Source: Miscanthus floridulus (Eukaryota > Streptophyta > Magnoliopsida > Poales > Poaceae). From it: a stretch of 64,000 nt of DNA. The position numbers were made by a program, and so were the translations under genes. The first letter of the stretch is position 1. Every line of letters begins with the position of its first letter. Below, in pieces: positions 12,801-19,807 of the stretch. The notes below the pieces were generated by a model. The model did no database searches and was not told the DNA's origin. It worked only from the letters and a program-made list of their open reading frames with translations. The stretch is from assembly GCF_019320115.1 (NCBI RefSeq), contig NC_089591.1:24654502-24718501 (forward strand). The letters are read 5' to 3'.

Positions 12801-15800
12801 ACGTCGCGAGCGAGGCCGTGGCAAGCCACGCAATCGCCATTGGCCACTACCACGTGGGCACCTTCGCTGGAGTGGAATTGCAGGGCTGTGCAGCATGCCA
12901 CGGTGCTACTGACGAAGTTGTGGGTCTTCCCGGAGTCCAAGAGGATGACGGAGTCTTGATTGCTGACAGAGAGGCGTAACTGCATCATGTCTTTTGTACG
13001 AATGCTGGCAATGGCGTGGAGGGACATGACCGGTGCTCAGTGTCCTCTGGATTTGATGCAACGTCGTCATCAAAGTCTGTCACCACCAAGTAGAAGAGGC
13101 GCTGGATGGATGCCCTGGCGCGCCGGAGGACGTTGCGGGCGTTCACCATGAGCGGCGGCAGAAGCAGAGGGCGCATTACGCCGTTCAAATGCGCGGGCCA
13201 AGCTCATGGCGCGCTGGAGATCTTGCAGATTGTGGAGCTCTACGTCGATGTGGATATGGTCCAGCTGACCCCCGGTGAAGAGTTGGGCCTGCTAGTATGG
13301 CGTCAGGCGGCCACCATGAGCCATTCGTTCTTGGAAGGCCTCTTGGAGGTGTCGACTGAGGAGCCAAACGGAAGCCACACAAGATCCGCCAAGTGATTTG
13401 TGCGGAGCGGCAGCCCAAAGCGTTGATGGCACAACACCTTGAAATCGTCCCTGTCCGGGGCACCAACATCGTGCTCCTGGACCTAGTATCATTGTTGAGC
13501 ACTCCCGGTTATGTGGAACAAAGCCAGCCACACTTTGTCCACGGAAGAACTGCTCGCAGCGATTCAACCAACCTAGCGGATCATCTTTGCCATCAAATGT
13601 TGGGAAGGAGAGCTTGTGGAGCTCCACGTCGATGTGGATATGGTCCAGCAGACCCCTGGTGAAGAGTTGGGCCTGCTGGTATGGCGTCAGGTGGCCACCA
13701 TGAGCCATTCGTTCTTGGAAGGCCTCTTGGAGGTGTCGACGGAGGAGCCAAACGGAAGCCGCACAAGATCCGCCAAGTGATTTGTGCAGAGCGGCAGCCC
13801 AAAGCGTTGATGGCACAACACCTTGAAATCGTCCCACTCCGGGGCACCAACATCGTGCTCCAGGACTTAGTATCATTGTTGAGCACTGCTGGTTATGTGG
13901 AACGAAGCCTTAGTGGATCATCTTTGCCATCAAATGTTGGGAAGGAGAGCTTGTGGAATCGTGAGACACCCGCACATGCTGGATCAGCCATCTCGTAAGA
14001 CAGTGGGGGTGGCATGTGCATCGCCAACGCCATGGAGGGAATGGGTGAAGGTGGATGTGGAAATGGAATCTGATGGATGGGCATAGGCGTGGAGCGCAAC
14101 GGCGGTTGGCCTTGAGCCATCGTGTGGACGATCATGACCAGGGCCGATGGCGGCAACGATGCAATGCCCCCATGGCCCAGCATGTCGTATGGCAGAAGCT
14201 GCTGCGTCGTGGGCGGCGGCGGCGGCCGGCCTTCGACGTTGGCGACACAGGTGGCAAAGTCCCCCATTTGGCGCTGCAACCCGTAGATTGCCATCGTGAG
14301 AGCTTTAAGGGCAAATGCAGTGCACCGTGGTCATTGTGGGTCTTGTGGTGATGATCTGCATGGTGGTGGCGGGTGGAATGGTGGTGGCCGGTGGTGGAGC
14401 GGTGGAGCTGGTCGTGGCGGTAGCGAGGCTGCGACGCCGTGCTTGGCGTCGAGGCAGGGAACGTCCAGCGAACCCTTTGATTAACCAAATGTTTGTGCCT
14501 TATAGGCTATAGCCCAATCCTAACAACCAGCTAACAAAGTCATGCAAAGCCTAAACAATCTAACAAGATAATCTTAATCGCTACTATGCTAGCTTGGCAC
14601 TAATAAGGTATCAATGCACCTTACTAGAAGCAATCATGATACTATTATACACAACTAATCAGTTTATATCCTAATCTTCTGTTATGTGAAGATACAACAG
14701 GGGCACTCTCAAAATTTACTTATGATATATTTTTATTTAAATGCATGTTGCTCCTGAGCATAGTAATTGCATATCATATAGATATAGTGTTCAAGACACA
14801 TCAGATTTAATTATGTGCCTGTAATCTTATCATATGCACGATGCAAAGCTTAGTTCAGCATTGTATTAGTGCATTCAAGCCCAGCAGTTTCCATGGCTCC
14901 TGAATTATTGATTATTACAATATCATGTATTCAAAATATGTTTATTGTGTTTAATTCTGTTTTTATGTTGTGTGCTATCTTGTTCACCATCTATTAGTGG
15001 CAATAGTTTGGATATCTAACCTGTATCACAGAACTAGATCCAAGTCCTAAACACTACAATTTTACCTTAGCAGCTCTATTGAAGACTGTTCTGTGAACAC
15101 TTGCTTTCCCTTGTGTAGGCTATAGAGAAGCGAATATCTGTGTTCTCTCAAATACCTAAAGAAAATGGGGAGCTCATTCAAGTATTGAGGTACTTGATGA
15201 AATTAAGACAGTAATTCTGTATTTTTTTTACTTGACTATTTTTGTGAGCTAACTTTAATAATTGCAGGTATGAAGCTAGTCAGTATTATAGACCACATCA
15301 TGATTACTTTTCTGACACTGTAAGTTGAACATCTCTAAGGCAAGTCTCAGGCTTCTAGATTTACGATTGACCTGACCGTCCTTGTTATCAATTGCACAAC
15401 TCAATATGATTTGTACGCCTTTAGTTTAACCTGAAGCGTGGAGGGCAGCGTGTTGCTACAATGCTTATGTATTTGACAGATGGTGTTGAAGGTGGTGAAA
15501 CTCACTTTCTGCAGGTTAGCTGATACTTTATCAAGTTAACTTGTTATCAAATCATATACTGTACATTCCATGCCATTTGTGGGAGCCTGATACTTCGGCG
15601 GCTGTTATCTCTGTCCCAGGCAGGAGATGGAGAGTGCAGCTGTGGAGGAAACGTGGTCAAAGGATTGTGTGTTAAGCCAAACAAAGGGGACGCTGTTCTC
15701 TTTTGGAGCATGGTGAGTTAATTCTCTCTAGTTTGATATCCTGATCAGAATGCAGATCTTTATTAAACTTGAGTCAGCTCAATTGCTTTCTTAATGGTGT

Positions 15801-15935
15801 TCTTTTGGCCTGGGGGGCTTGTTTCAGGGATTGGATGGTAATACAGACCCAAACAGTATCCACAGCGGGTGCCCTGTTCTGAAAGGAGAGAAATGGTCTG
15901 CGACGAAATGGATGAGGCAGAAGATGACTTTCTGA
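778..15935 (+). CDS. P4H: Prolyl 4-hydroxylase (2-oxoglutarate/Fe(II) dioxygenase), C-terminal exons
   Basis: Seven exons join in frame: 778-852, 9157-9231, 15119-15189, 15268-15319, 15425-15514, 15620-15712 and 15828-15935 (stop TGA 15933-15935). All introns begin GT and end AG. Together they encode about 187 residues of a protein that is usually near 290, so the N-terminal anchor and first exons lie left of the window. The family hydroxylates proline in cell-wall hydroxyproline-rich glycoproteins and related secreted proteins, in the ER and Golgi. Visible motifs: ECDYL at the catalytic-domain start, the iron-binding His-x-Asp in PHHDYF, GGETHF, the distal iron His in IHSGCPV, and the 2-oxoglutarate Lys region in [10 protein letters not shown]. 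No key residue is missing and no stop interrupts the exons. No C-terminal ShK-type domain follows. The first two introns are 8304 and 5887 bp because of retrotransposons; the other four are 78-115 bp. Confidence 0.92.
966..1035. repeat. 22-bp direct repeat in P4H intron
   Basis: A 22-bp motif beginning CCTAGCGCCTAGATGG occurs at 966-987 and again at 1014-1035, separated by an AT-rich spacer. A similar GCCTAGG-rich stretch lies near 1970-2010. This may be the edge of a degenerate mobile element whose ends I could not define. Confidence 0.5.
1054..1680. mobile_element. Candidate MITE-like element with imperfect terminal inverted repeats
   Basis: The left end contains GTTCGTTTGGTTGAGCGG and the right end the reverse complement of GTCCCCTTTGGTTGGGC. 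A second, inner copy of that inverted arm at about 1612 makes a hairpin of roughly 67 bp with the right end. Such GTTTGGTTG termini are common in small DNA elements of grasses. The middle is GC-rich and has open frames with no family I recognise. No convincing target-site duplication was found. Confidence 0.4.
1690..2323 (+). other. P4H intron sequence, no gene seen
   Basis: Non-coding sequence with two partial copies of a CACAATAGCCCACAACATACC-like stretch near 2108 and 2180. It ends at the first base of the Reina-type 5' LTR. No exon or defined element is visible. Confidence 0.4.
2324..2695 (+). repeat. 5' LTR of Reina-type element
   Basis: Starts TGTTATGACC and ends ATCCTATCA, and is highly similar to 8339-8713. 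It contains the leader AAGCAAAGCAACGATTTTG and the beginning of an open frame at 2590 that continues through the primer site into gag. Confidence 0.88.
2699..2709 (+). other. Primer binding site (initiator tRNA-Met type)
   Basis: TGGTATCGGCT lies 3 bp after the LTR end. It matches the start of the common plant primer site TGGTATCAGAGC, complementary to the 3' end of initiator tRNA-Met, with later mismatches. Confidence 0.65.
2710..3819 (+). pseudogene. gag of Reina-type element (broken)
   Basis: One reading frame can be followed from ATG 2710 to a stop at 3817-3819. It is interrupted by TGA 2932, TAG 3190, TAA 3229, TAG 3421 and TAG 3496. The core [20 protein letters not shown] and -FFRGQRTL is the retrotransposon gag domain. 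A zinc-knuckle remnant [10 protein letters not shown] keeps its first two cysteines but its later His/Cys ligands are lost. Most of the stops fit C-to-T change of CAG, CAA or CGA codons. The frame is also open upstream to 2590 inside the LTR. Confidence 0.8.
3820..4240 (+). pseudogene. Protease domain of Reina-type element
   Basis: [11 protein letters not shown] (about 3960-3990) contains the beginning of the aspartic-protease active site. A frameshift follows, then [24 protein letters not shown] and [16 protein letters not shown] in another frame. The ILG-DFL motif is the second conserved element of retropepsins. The frameshift right at the active site means no protease could be made. Confidence 0.75.
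4241..5280 (+). pseudogene. Reverse transcriptase of Reina-type element
   Basis: [50 protein letters not shown] and [17 protein letters not shown] are RT fingers and palm motifs. A frameshift lies near 4765. The catalytic motif reads [14 protein letters not shown], so the second aspartate of the usual FLDD is Gly. Stops at 4619 (expected Trp), 5011 and 5276 (expected Gln) are all TAG. The enzyme is inactive. Confidence 0.85.
5281..5854 (+). pseudogene. RNase H domain of Reina-type element, cut by a solo LTR
   Basis: The open stretch includes [20 protein letters not shown], the first active-site Asp of the RNase H fold, then [35 protein letters not shown] and VVDALSRRD at its end. The tether toward integrase reads to LLHGS and is then interrupted by the TGAAAGG insertion at 5855. 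The same reading resumes at 7073 as RIYIA. Confidence 0.83.
5855..7071 (+). mobile_element. Solo LTR (1217 bp), TGAAAGG...CTTACA, inside Reina pol
   Basis: Begins TGAAAGGATCTAG and ends GCACTTACA, giving TG...CA termini. The flanks are GTCAT (5850-5854) and GTCGC (7072-7076), a 5-bp duplication with two transitions. Removing the insert rejoins the RNase H-integrase tether in frame, which proves the borders. It has no coding domains. The start resembles the LTR-like sequence at 16914. The TGAAAGG...GGGGTGAAT start is, from memory, typical of a common grass Ty1/copia-like LTR family, but family identity is not certain. Confidence 0.75.
7072..8100 (+). pseudogene. Integrase of Reina-type element (broken)
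   Basis: Zinc-finger part: [18 protein letters not shown], then after a frameshift [20 protein letters not shown]. Catalytic core: [20 protein letters not shown] with the first Asp, a second Asp just before the stop near 7511, and [15 protein letters not shown] with the Glu. [18 protein letters not shown] and [15 protein letters not shown] close the core. TAG at 7594 sits where Gln is usual. At least three frame changes are needed. Confidence 0.83.
8101..8338 (+). pseudogene. Chromodomain and polypurine tract of Reina-type element
   Basis: [14 protein letters not shown] ends the integrase. The region 8219-8310 encodes, across two frames, a VLIQWHG-like start, DDATW and [11 protein letters not shown], matching a plant chromodomain. 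Chromodomains bind methylated histone H3 and may guide insertion. The stretch GCAGGGAGAGA just before 8339 is the polypurine tract that primes plus-strand synthesis. Confidence 0.75.
8339..8713 (+). repeat. 3' LTR of Reina-type element
   Basis: Starts TGTTATGACCGG right after the polypurine tract and ends ATCCTAGCA. It keeps an ATG at 8608 for the frame reading [16 protein letters not shown], which in the 5' LTR is GTG. Small indels and scattered substitutions separate it from 2324-2695. Confidence 0.88.
8714..9156 (+). other. P4H intron between Reina element and exon, no gene seen
   Basis: AT-rich intron sequence ending in CTATGTTCTCCAG, a good acceptor. Nothing coding or repetitive is recognised. 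Confidence 0.6.
9157..9231 (+). CDS. P4H: P4H exon (second visible)
   Basis: Acceptor CTCCAG precedes it and donor GTCATT follows. The 75 bp are phase 0 at both ends and read [14 protein letters not shown] followed by [11 protein letters not shown]. This is the conserved P4H segment between ATGKG and AIEKRI. It sits between the two Reina-type elements. Confidence 0.9.
9232..9446 (+). other. P4H intron sequence between exon and Reina-type element 2
   Basis: Ordinary AT-rich intron. A short open frame near 9408-9482 crosses the LTR border and is judged accidental. Confidence 0.6.
9447..9820 (-). repeat. 3' LTR of Reina-type element 2
   Basis: On the minus strand it begins TGTTATGGTAGACACGG at 9820 and ends CCTCCAACA at 9447. 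A stretch within 9573-9692 matches 14478-14590, the surviving part of the other LTR. Confidence 0.78.
9821..10060 (-). pseudogene. Chromodomain and polypurine tract of Reina-type element 2
   Basis: Minus-strand reading gives LI, then TAG where Gln is expected, then [17 protein letters not shown] and [31 protein letters not shown] at 9834-9821 is the polypurine tract next to the LTR. Confidence 0.8.
10061..11090 (-). pseudogene. Integrase of Reina-type element 2
   Basis: Minus-strand pieces include [16 protein letters not shown] zinc-finger remnants, [59 protein letters not shown] with the catalytic Glu, and [20 protein letters not shown] with [18 protein letters not shown] toward the C terminus. 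Pieces lie in different frames, so several indels are present. The HPQTEGQSE segment is better preserved than in the element at 2324. Confidence 0.82.
11260..11690 (-). pseudogene. RNase H domain of Reina-type element 2
   Basis: Minus-strand sequence reads [20 protein letters not shown], with the first catalytic Asp, then after a frameshift [20 protein letters not shown] and [17 protein letters not shown]. It lies between RT and integrase as expected. Confidence 0.8.
11691..12480 (-). pseudogene. Reverse transcriptase of Reina-type element 2
   Basis: Minus-strand motifs [39 protein letters not shown] and, downstream, [19 protein letters not shown] with [17 protein letters not shown] identify RT fingers, palm and connection. 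The region 11900-12120 that should hold the catalytic YxDD loop is scrambled by frameshifts. Confidence 0.82.
12690..13027 (-). pseudogene. Protease domain of Reina-type element 2
   Basis: Minus-strand reading gives [20 protein letters not shown], in which LLDSG is the aspartic-protease active site. [19 protein letters not shown] and [12 protein letters not shown] follow. The active site is intact here, unlike in the element at 2324. Confidence 0.8.
13028..14464 (-). pseudogene. gag of Reina-type element 2, with an internal duplication
   Basis: Minus-strand reading starts with proline- and histidine-rich sequence near 14460 and continues as [20 protein letters not shown], then [20 protein letters not shown] and EQFFRGQ, the gag core. 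A roughly 384-bp segment containing this core occurs twice (13235-13618 and 13619-13965). No zinc knuckle is evident. The leader and primer site are missing, fusing LTR sequence to gag. Confidence 0.78.
13235..13965. repeat. Tandem duplication of about 384 bp in gag
   Basis: The landmark GTCGATGTGGATATGGTCCA follows GAGCTC at 13235 and again at 13619. The copies stay closely similar; the second lacks a stretch of a few tens of bases after GTTATGTGGAAC. The duplication repeats the gag core so that two FFRGQ-type motifs lie in series. Confidence 0.85.
14465..14590 (-). repeat. 5' LTR remnant of Reina-type element 2
   Basis: ACCAAATGTTTGTGCCTTAT and the following bases match the LTR at 9573-9692. 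The start (TGTTATGG side) and the end with the primer site are both missing, indicating two deletions. Confidence 0.72.
14591..15118 (+). other. P4H intron sequence, no gene seen
   Basis: AT-rich intron leading to the acceptor TTGTGTAG at 15111-15118. No repeat or exon recognised. Confidence 0.6.
15119..15935 (+). CDS. P4H: P4H last five exons with normal short introns
   Basis: The exons are 15119-15189, 15268-15319, 15425-15514, 15620-15712 and 15828-15935. They read [19 protein letters not shown], then a split Arg codon across the first intron of this cluster (AG|G), then [46 protein letters not shown] and the C-terminal [14 protein letters not shown]. Donors are GTACTT, GTAAGT, GTTAGC and GTGAGT. 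Intron lengths are 78, 105, 105 and 115 bp, in contrast with the two kilobase-sized introns upstream. Confidence 0.92.
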
Positions 15936-16644
15936 TTAGAACTGGTTTGGTGGGTACAAGGAGTCGGTTCAGTTTTGCATTGTAACTCAGGTGCCACTCC
16001 AGGGCAATACCTGCAAGAACGTACATGTATGTCTCATCATAGCAATGCATACAGAAAAACACATGGATTTCGCAGGGTCACACCTGTGCAATCGTGCTCC
16101 TGTGAACGCTTTGTCGTTCCATGCCTATTCACAGGGTTGGCGAAGACATTGGCGAGGTCTTCGACACTGCTCTTCGATCGTTTGGATTTCCAGAGCTCTT
16201 CAGGTAGCCGTTTTCCAGCGCTTGGGACTCGACAGCTAACAGCTGGGATTCCTGTTTGCACTTATAATAGCTAATCGGCGTATGGGACATAACAAAGCTG
16301 CTAGTCTCTTGTGCTCACGTTCACACCGTGTTGGGGATGGTACATTTGGACCACCCCTCTCTTTCGTCGACATCGTGTACGGCGGCTGCAGAAACAACGG
16401 CTTAACCTCGCCGAAGGTCCTTGATGGCGCACCCTGACCAGGAGGCGTTTCGCAAAGCGCTGTGGACAAGTTTGACCCCGAATGTGCTCAAAATATGCCT
16501 TGGGGAGTGCAAGAACTGTGTAATTTGTAAAAAGACGTCGTATGTCTTATAGACACGGTGCCCAACATTGACAAGAGATCGAATGCCATATGCGACTATT
16601 GTGCTTTTTTTACATTTCGTTCACTGCTTTTGGTCCACTGCTAA
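15936..16644 (+). other. P4H 3' untranslated and downstream region
   Basis: Sequence after the P4H stop has only short open frames on either strand. No clear AATAAA signal is seen before the MITE at 16645; an AAAATAAAA stretch occurs inside that MITE near 16806. The transcript end cannot be placed. Confidence 0.5.
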
Positions 16645-16901
16645 GGCTAGTCTCAGCGGTAGTTTTATAAAAGTTTTATCTGCATTAAATAGATTGCCGC
16701 ATAGGCAATTCTGAAGACATGCCAATGTATTTAAGAAGGGAGAAGAAATGAGTTTTATTTAGATGAAACTCTATGAGTTAGGAAATTAAATCCCTAAGAA
16801 ATTGTAAAATAAAATTTTTCATTGAGATTACGTGTTTTATCTATATTTCATTTCATTCTATATGATATGGTGGTCTTGAAAATAATCCACTGAGATTAAC
16901 C
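16645..16901. mobile_element. Tourist-like MITE (257 bp)
   Basis: Left end GGCTAGTCTCAGCGG pairs with right end CCACTGAGATTAACC as imperfect terminal inverted repeats. TAA flanks both sides (16642-16644 and 16902-16904), the 3-bp duplication typical of PIF/Harbinger-derived Tourist elements. The interior is AT-rich and non-coding. It lies about 700 bp downstream of the P4H stop. Confidence 0.8.
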
Positions 16902-16913
16902 TAAGGGACCTTT

Positions 16914-17290
16914 TGAAAGGTCCTAAATAGCTAGAGGGGTGAATAGCCCAATAAAAATTCTATAAAACACTAGAGCAAACTTAGTTAGATAACAAGATGG
17001 TAATTATGTAGTTTTGCTCTAGCTCTACTTCACCAAAAGCAAGTCACCTACTACATGCTAGCTGCTATGATCTCTAGGTTGTTTTCGCATAAAACAAAGT
17101 AGCAACTAATCAACTAAGCTAGAGAGCAAGCTAGGAAATGTTTTCACTCAAGAAAACAAACTATCAACTAACAAACTAGCTAGAGAGCAAGCTTGGAAAC
17201 TAGTACAACTAGAAACAACTACTAGCTGCCACTACTAGCAAGGTAAACAAGCAATCACTACACAAGTATACTAGGAAGGTAATTTTCAAG
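16914..17290 (+). repeat. LTR-like fragment starting TGAAAGG
   Basis: TGAAAGGTCCTAAATAG followed by GAGGGGTGAATAG resembles the start of the solo LTR at 5855. Short repeats of CTAGCTAGAGAGCAAGC type follow. I could not find a matching end or duplication, so this is a truncated relative at best. Confidence 0.4.
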
Positions 17291-17584
17291 GGATAGAGTG
17301 ATATACCGAACCAGGTGACGAGAGTCAAATATAGGGGTATGCCAAGTCCCTGGGAGAAAGACCCCCGACCGACCCCTCTAGGATCGCTCGGTGGCTATAC
17401 CCCTGCTAGGGGTTCGTTCCCGTATCCGCTTGACTATCACAGGTGTCGACCATTTGACCAACCTATATTAGTCGTGGGCCCTCAGGAGAGTGCCATCCGC
17501 ACCTTCTCTTCAGGATCATTGTAATTGTCGAGCGACATGACAAACCAGTTATCAAGCTTTCGTATAACCCAAGCAATTCGCCCC
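17291..17584 (+). other. Unidentified sequence upstream of TNP2 fragment
   Basis: GC-balanced sequence with an open frame but no motif I recognise. It may be upstream CACTA sequence or another insertion. Confidence 0.3.
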
Positions 17585-18206
17585 AAAGGATATAGGGCTC
17601 TTGGTTTCATAAACTACCCATACAGGGATTGCAAAAATCTTAAGCAGTGGGATAGCATGGAGCTGATCAGGGGTCATCGGCTTCGAAGGGTTTTCATGAC
17701 AAACTATATGGTTTAGACAAAACATGGGGAAGAAGGCGAGAACCCACCTGACGAACAAGCTTCAGTGGGTTCCTCCATATGGAAGCGCAGGAGGGATACA
17801 AATGTAGGCGAAACAGGGCACATGAATGAGAATGAGACAGTCCTAGAGACCGTGAATGAAGGTGTTGAAGAAACCATCATTGTCTCGGGGAACAATAGTT
17901 TAGCAAATGTTGAAGTGGTAGATGCTCTAGACCAGATGATTCATGTTGGGAAGCCAGATTTCTTTGAAGAAAAAATCGAAAGAAGTTGGAGGAGATGAGG
18001 AAGCATTCAAGAACTCCACTGTACAAAGGTTCGACTGTGACAAAGTTGGAAGCTGATATTTTGCTTTTAGAGATGAAAACAAGGAATGGAATGTCAGACA
18101 TTGGGTTCAATGATGTCTTATCCCTCCTGCAAAAGTTTGTTCCAAGCCCAAATGAGTTGCTTGAGAACACGTACGAGGCCAAGCAAATGATCTACCCATT
18201 GGGGCT
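17585..18206 (+). pseudogene. CACTA transposase TNP2, N-terminal part (split by insertion)
   Basis: NYPYRDCKNLKQWDSMELI and RRVFMTNYMV, then TAG where Trp is usual, then TKHGEE, match the transposase-associated N-terminal domain of En/Spm TNP2. After a frameshift near 17990 comes TPLYKGSTVTKLEADILLLE, then GMSDIGFNDVLSLLQKFVP and NTYEAKQMIYPLGL, the conserved approach to the zinc-binding CPNDC motif. The gene stops at GGGCT (18202-18206), where a retrotransposon LTR begins, and continues at 38193. Confidence 0.83.
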
Positions 18207-18985
18207 TGTAACACCCTAGGTGTTAAGCATGCATTTAGCCTTGGCATTGCATGAGCACAAGAATCATTGATCATTCATGAGCATGAGCATCTCAAATATT
18301 ATCTCTATGTTTGCTTATATTGCATGTGTTGTCACTAAAATGCCTTACATATGCTATGGTTTACAAGTAACCAATGTGTAAAATGTTTGTGGGACCCTAG
18401 GAGTACCTTCAACATGTTTAGAATGTCATATGAAACAACTTTGGTATTCATGACTTGGATCAATTTGGCCTCTAAGTCATGGTTATTGTGTAACTCACCA
18501 TTTTCATGTTGTATGTTTGACCTAAGTTGAACTATAGCATAGATTGTTTGCATGGCAGTGCTCCCTTAAGCAAAGTTGTAGTACTTGATTAGAGCAACAA
18601 CTTTTATTTTTGGGTCAAGGTCTAATTCTGTGTCTAACATGGTAAAATAGGGCTCACAAGTATCAACATTGTACTATTTTTGGAACTTAGAAAATTTTCT
18701 AAGTCAAATTGATTTCACTGTTTTGATGTACCTAACTTTGAGATGATTTAATTTCCTAACCATTGTGAATTACGAGTTGGTTTCTACAGCAATATTATAG
18801 CCCTTACATAGCTCTACAAAGTTTGTTTTAACATCGTGCACCAGTTTGTTGTGGATTAAGCGCACCCTCAAATCATGCTGTCAGGCTTACCATCGGGAGC
18901 TGATGGCCGCAGTCACCGCACCGTGGGTAGCCGACCGGGCACAGAGCCTGGCCGCCGCGTGGTCGCCGCTGGCTAGCGTCGGGCC
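18207..18985 (+). repeat. Tekay-type solo LTR, left segment
   Basis: TAACACCCTAGGTGTTA, the GCATGAGC-type motifs and the later GCTGTCA...CATCG...CTGATGGC stretch correspond to the minus-strand reading of 53427-52560. The junction with the Tat element is not exact and is placed near 18985. Confidence 0.72.
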
Positions 18986-18989
18986 CCAT

Positions 18990-19186
18990 TGCGGCAGGGT
19001 GGCGTGCGATATCAGAGAAGCCACGCTACTCATTTCACTCCTGCAATTGCATTCTCCCCCTCTGTGGGGGGTACGACCCCAGATACCCACGGCAGACCAC
19101 ATGGGCTACGCCTCCATAGAAGCCTTACATACCCCTCGGAGGACTACCGACGATAATCTATCGACAGTTGGCGCGCCAGGTAGGGG
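18990..19186 (+). repeat. End of Tat 5' LTR and primer binding site
   Basis: Leader-like sequence runs to GACA at 19166. TGGCGCGCCAGGTAGGGG at 19169-19186 is the primer site found in grass Tat elements. The LTR start could not be fixed. Confidence 0.65.
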
Positions 19187-19214
19187 TGTGCGTGTTGTTT
19201 CCTTATTGAACAAG

Positions 19215-19807
19215 ATGGCTTTTTCCACAGGCTCTTCGTCCCTCCCGCAGCCCGGCCAGATCTTCACGGTCGGATCCATCACGTGGGTAATCAACGCCGA
19301 CGGAGTCGGAGAGCTCCTCGAGCCGATGCAGATCCTTTCTGTGCCGACCACCCTCACACCTGTGACTGTAGATCCAATCTTGGAACCACTTCTGGGGTCG
19401 TCTTCATCAGCTACTCGCCGCTCGCTTCCTCGATACTAGAGGAGGCATGTCAACAATGACGATCTGATCGAGTCCATCGATCGGGTCGGCTTGAAACTCA
19501 TCGATTGCCTCTCCATTGCTGAGTCAGCTCTGGACACCCTCATTCAGCACTGACCACCTTCTGATCCCGATCTATCGGTGCTCAGTGCTCGGCAAGCTTC
19601 GGGGCTCGTCGCCCTGCCCTTCGGGCTCGCCAATGCCGTCGCTACATATCAGGATGCCCTAAGGGGCAAATTCGCCGACTAGATCTCCAACCAGCTCCCA
19701 CCGACCGTTAACATGCTGCACGCCAGCCGGGGTCCTAGAACATCCCTCCAAACCATCCTGGAGGAAAATCCAGACTCCGAGTCCCAAGGCTCCACGGAGA
19801 CCCTCGC
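19215..19807 (+). pseudogene. Tat gag, N-terminal part
   Basis: ATG 19215 opens MAFSTGSSSLPQPGQIF and continues in one frame through LIESIDRVGLKLIDCLSIA and LEENPDSESQGSTETLA, with stops at 19437, 19550 and 19681. It breaks at CTCGC (19803-19807) where the non-autonomous element begins. Confidence 0.65.

Larger units (their letters stand above)
9447..14590 (-). mobile_element. Second Reina-type chromovirus, antisense in the next P4H intron
   Basis: On the minus strand the order is LTR remnant, gag, protease, RT, RNase H, integrase, chromodomain, polypurine tract, 3' LTR. The left LTR is 374 bp, matching the 372-375 bp of the element at 2324. The right (5') LTR survives only as 14465-14590, and the LTR end plus primer site are deleted, so gag follows directly. 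The motifs [16 protein letters not shown] and [16 protein letters not shown] place it in Reina. Because of the 5' truncation no target-site duplication can be paired; GTGCA (9442-9446) would be the left one. Confidence 0.85.

Noticed and set aside
11200..14400. Plus-strand open frames across this region
   Set aside because: They are shadows of minus-strand gag-pol of Reina-type element 2, which has clear protease, RT and RNase H motifs.
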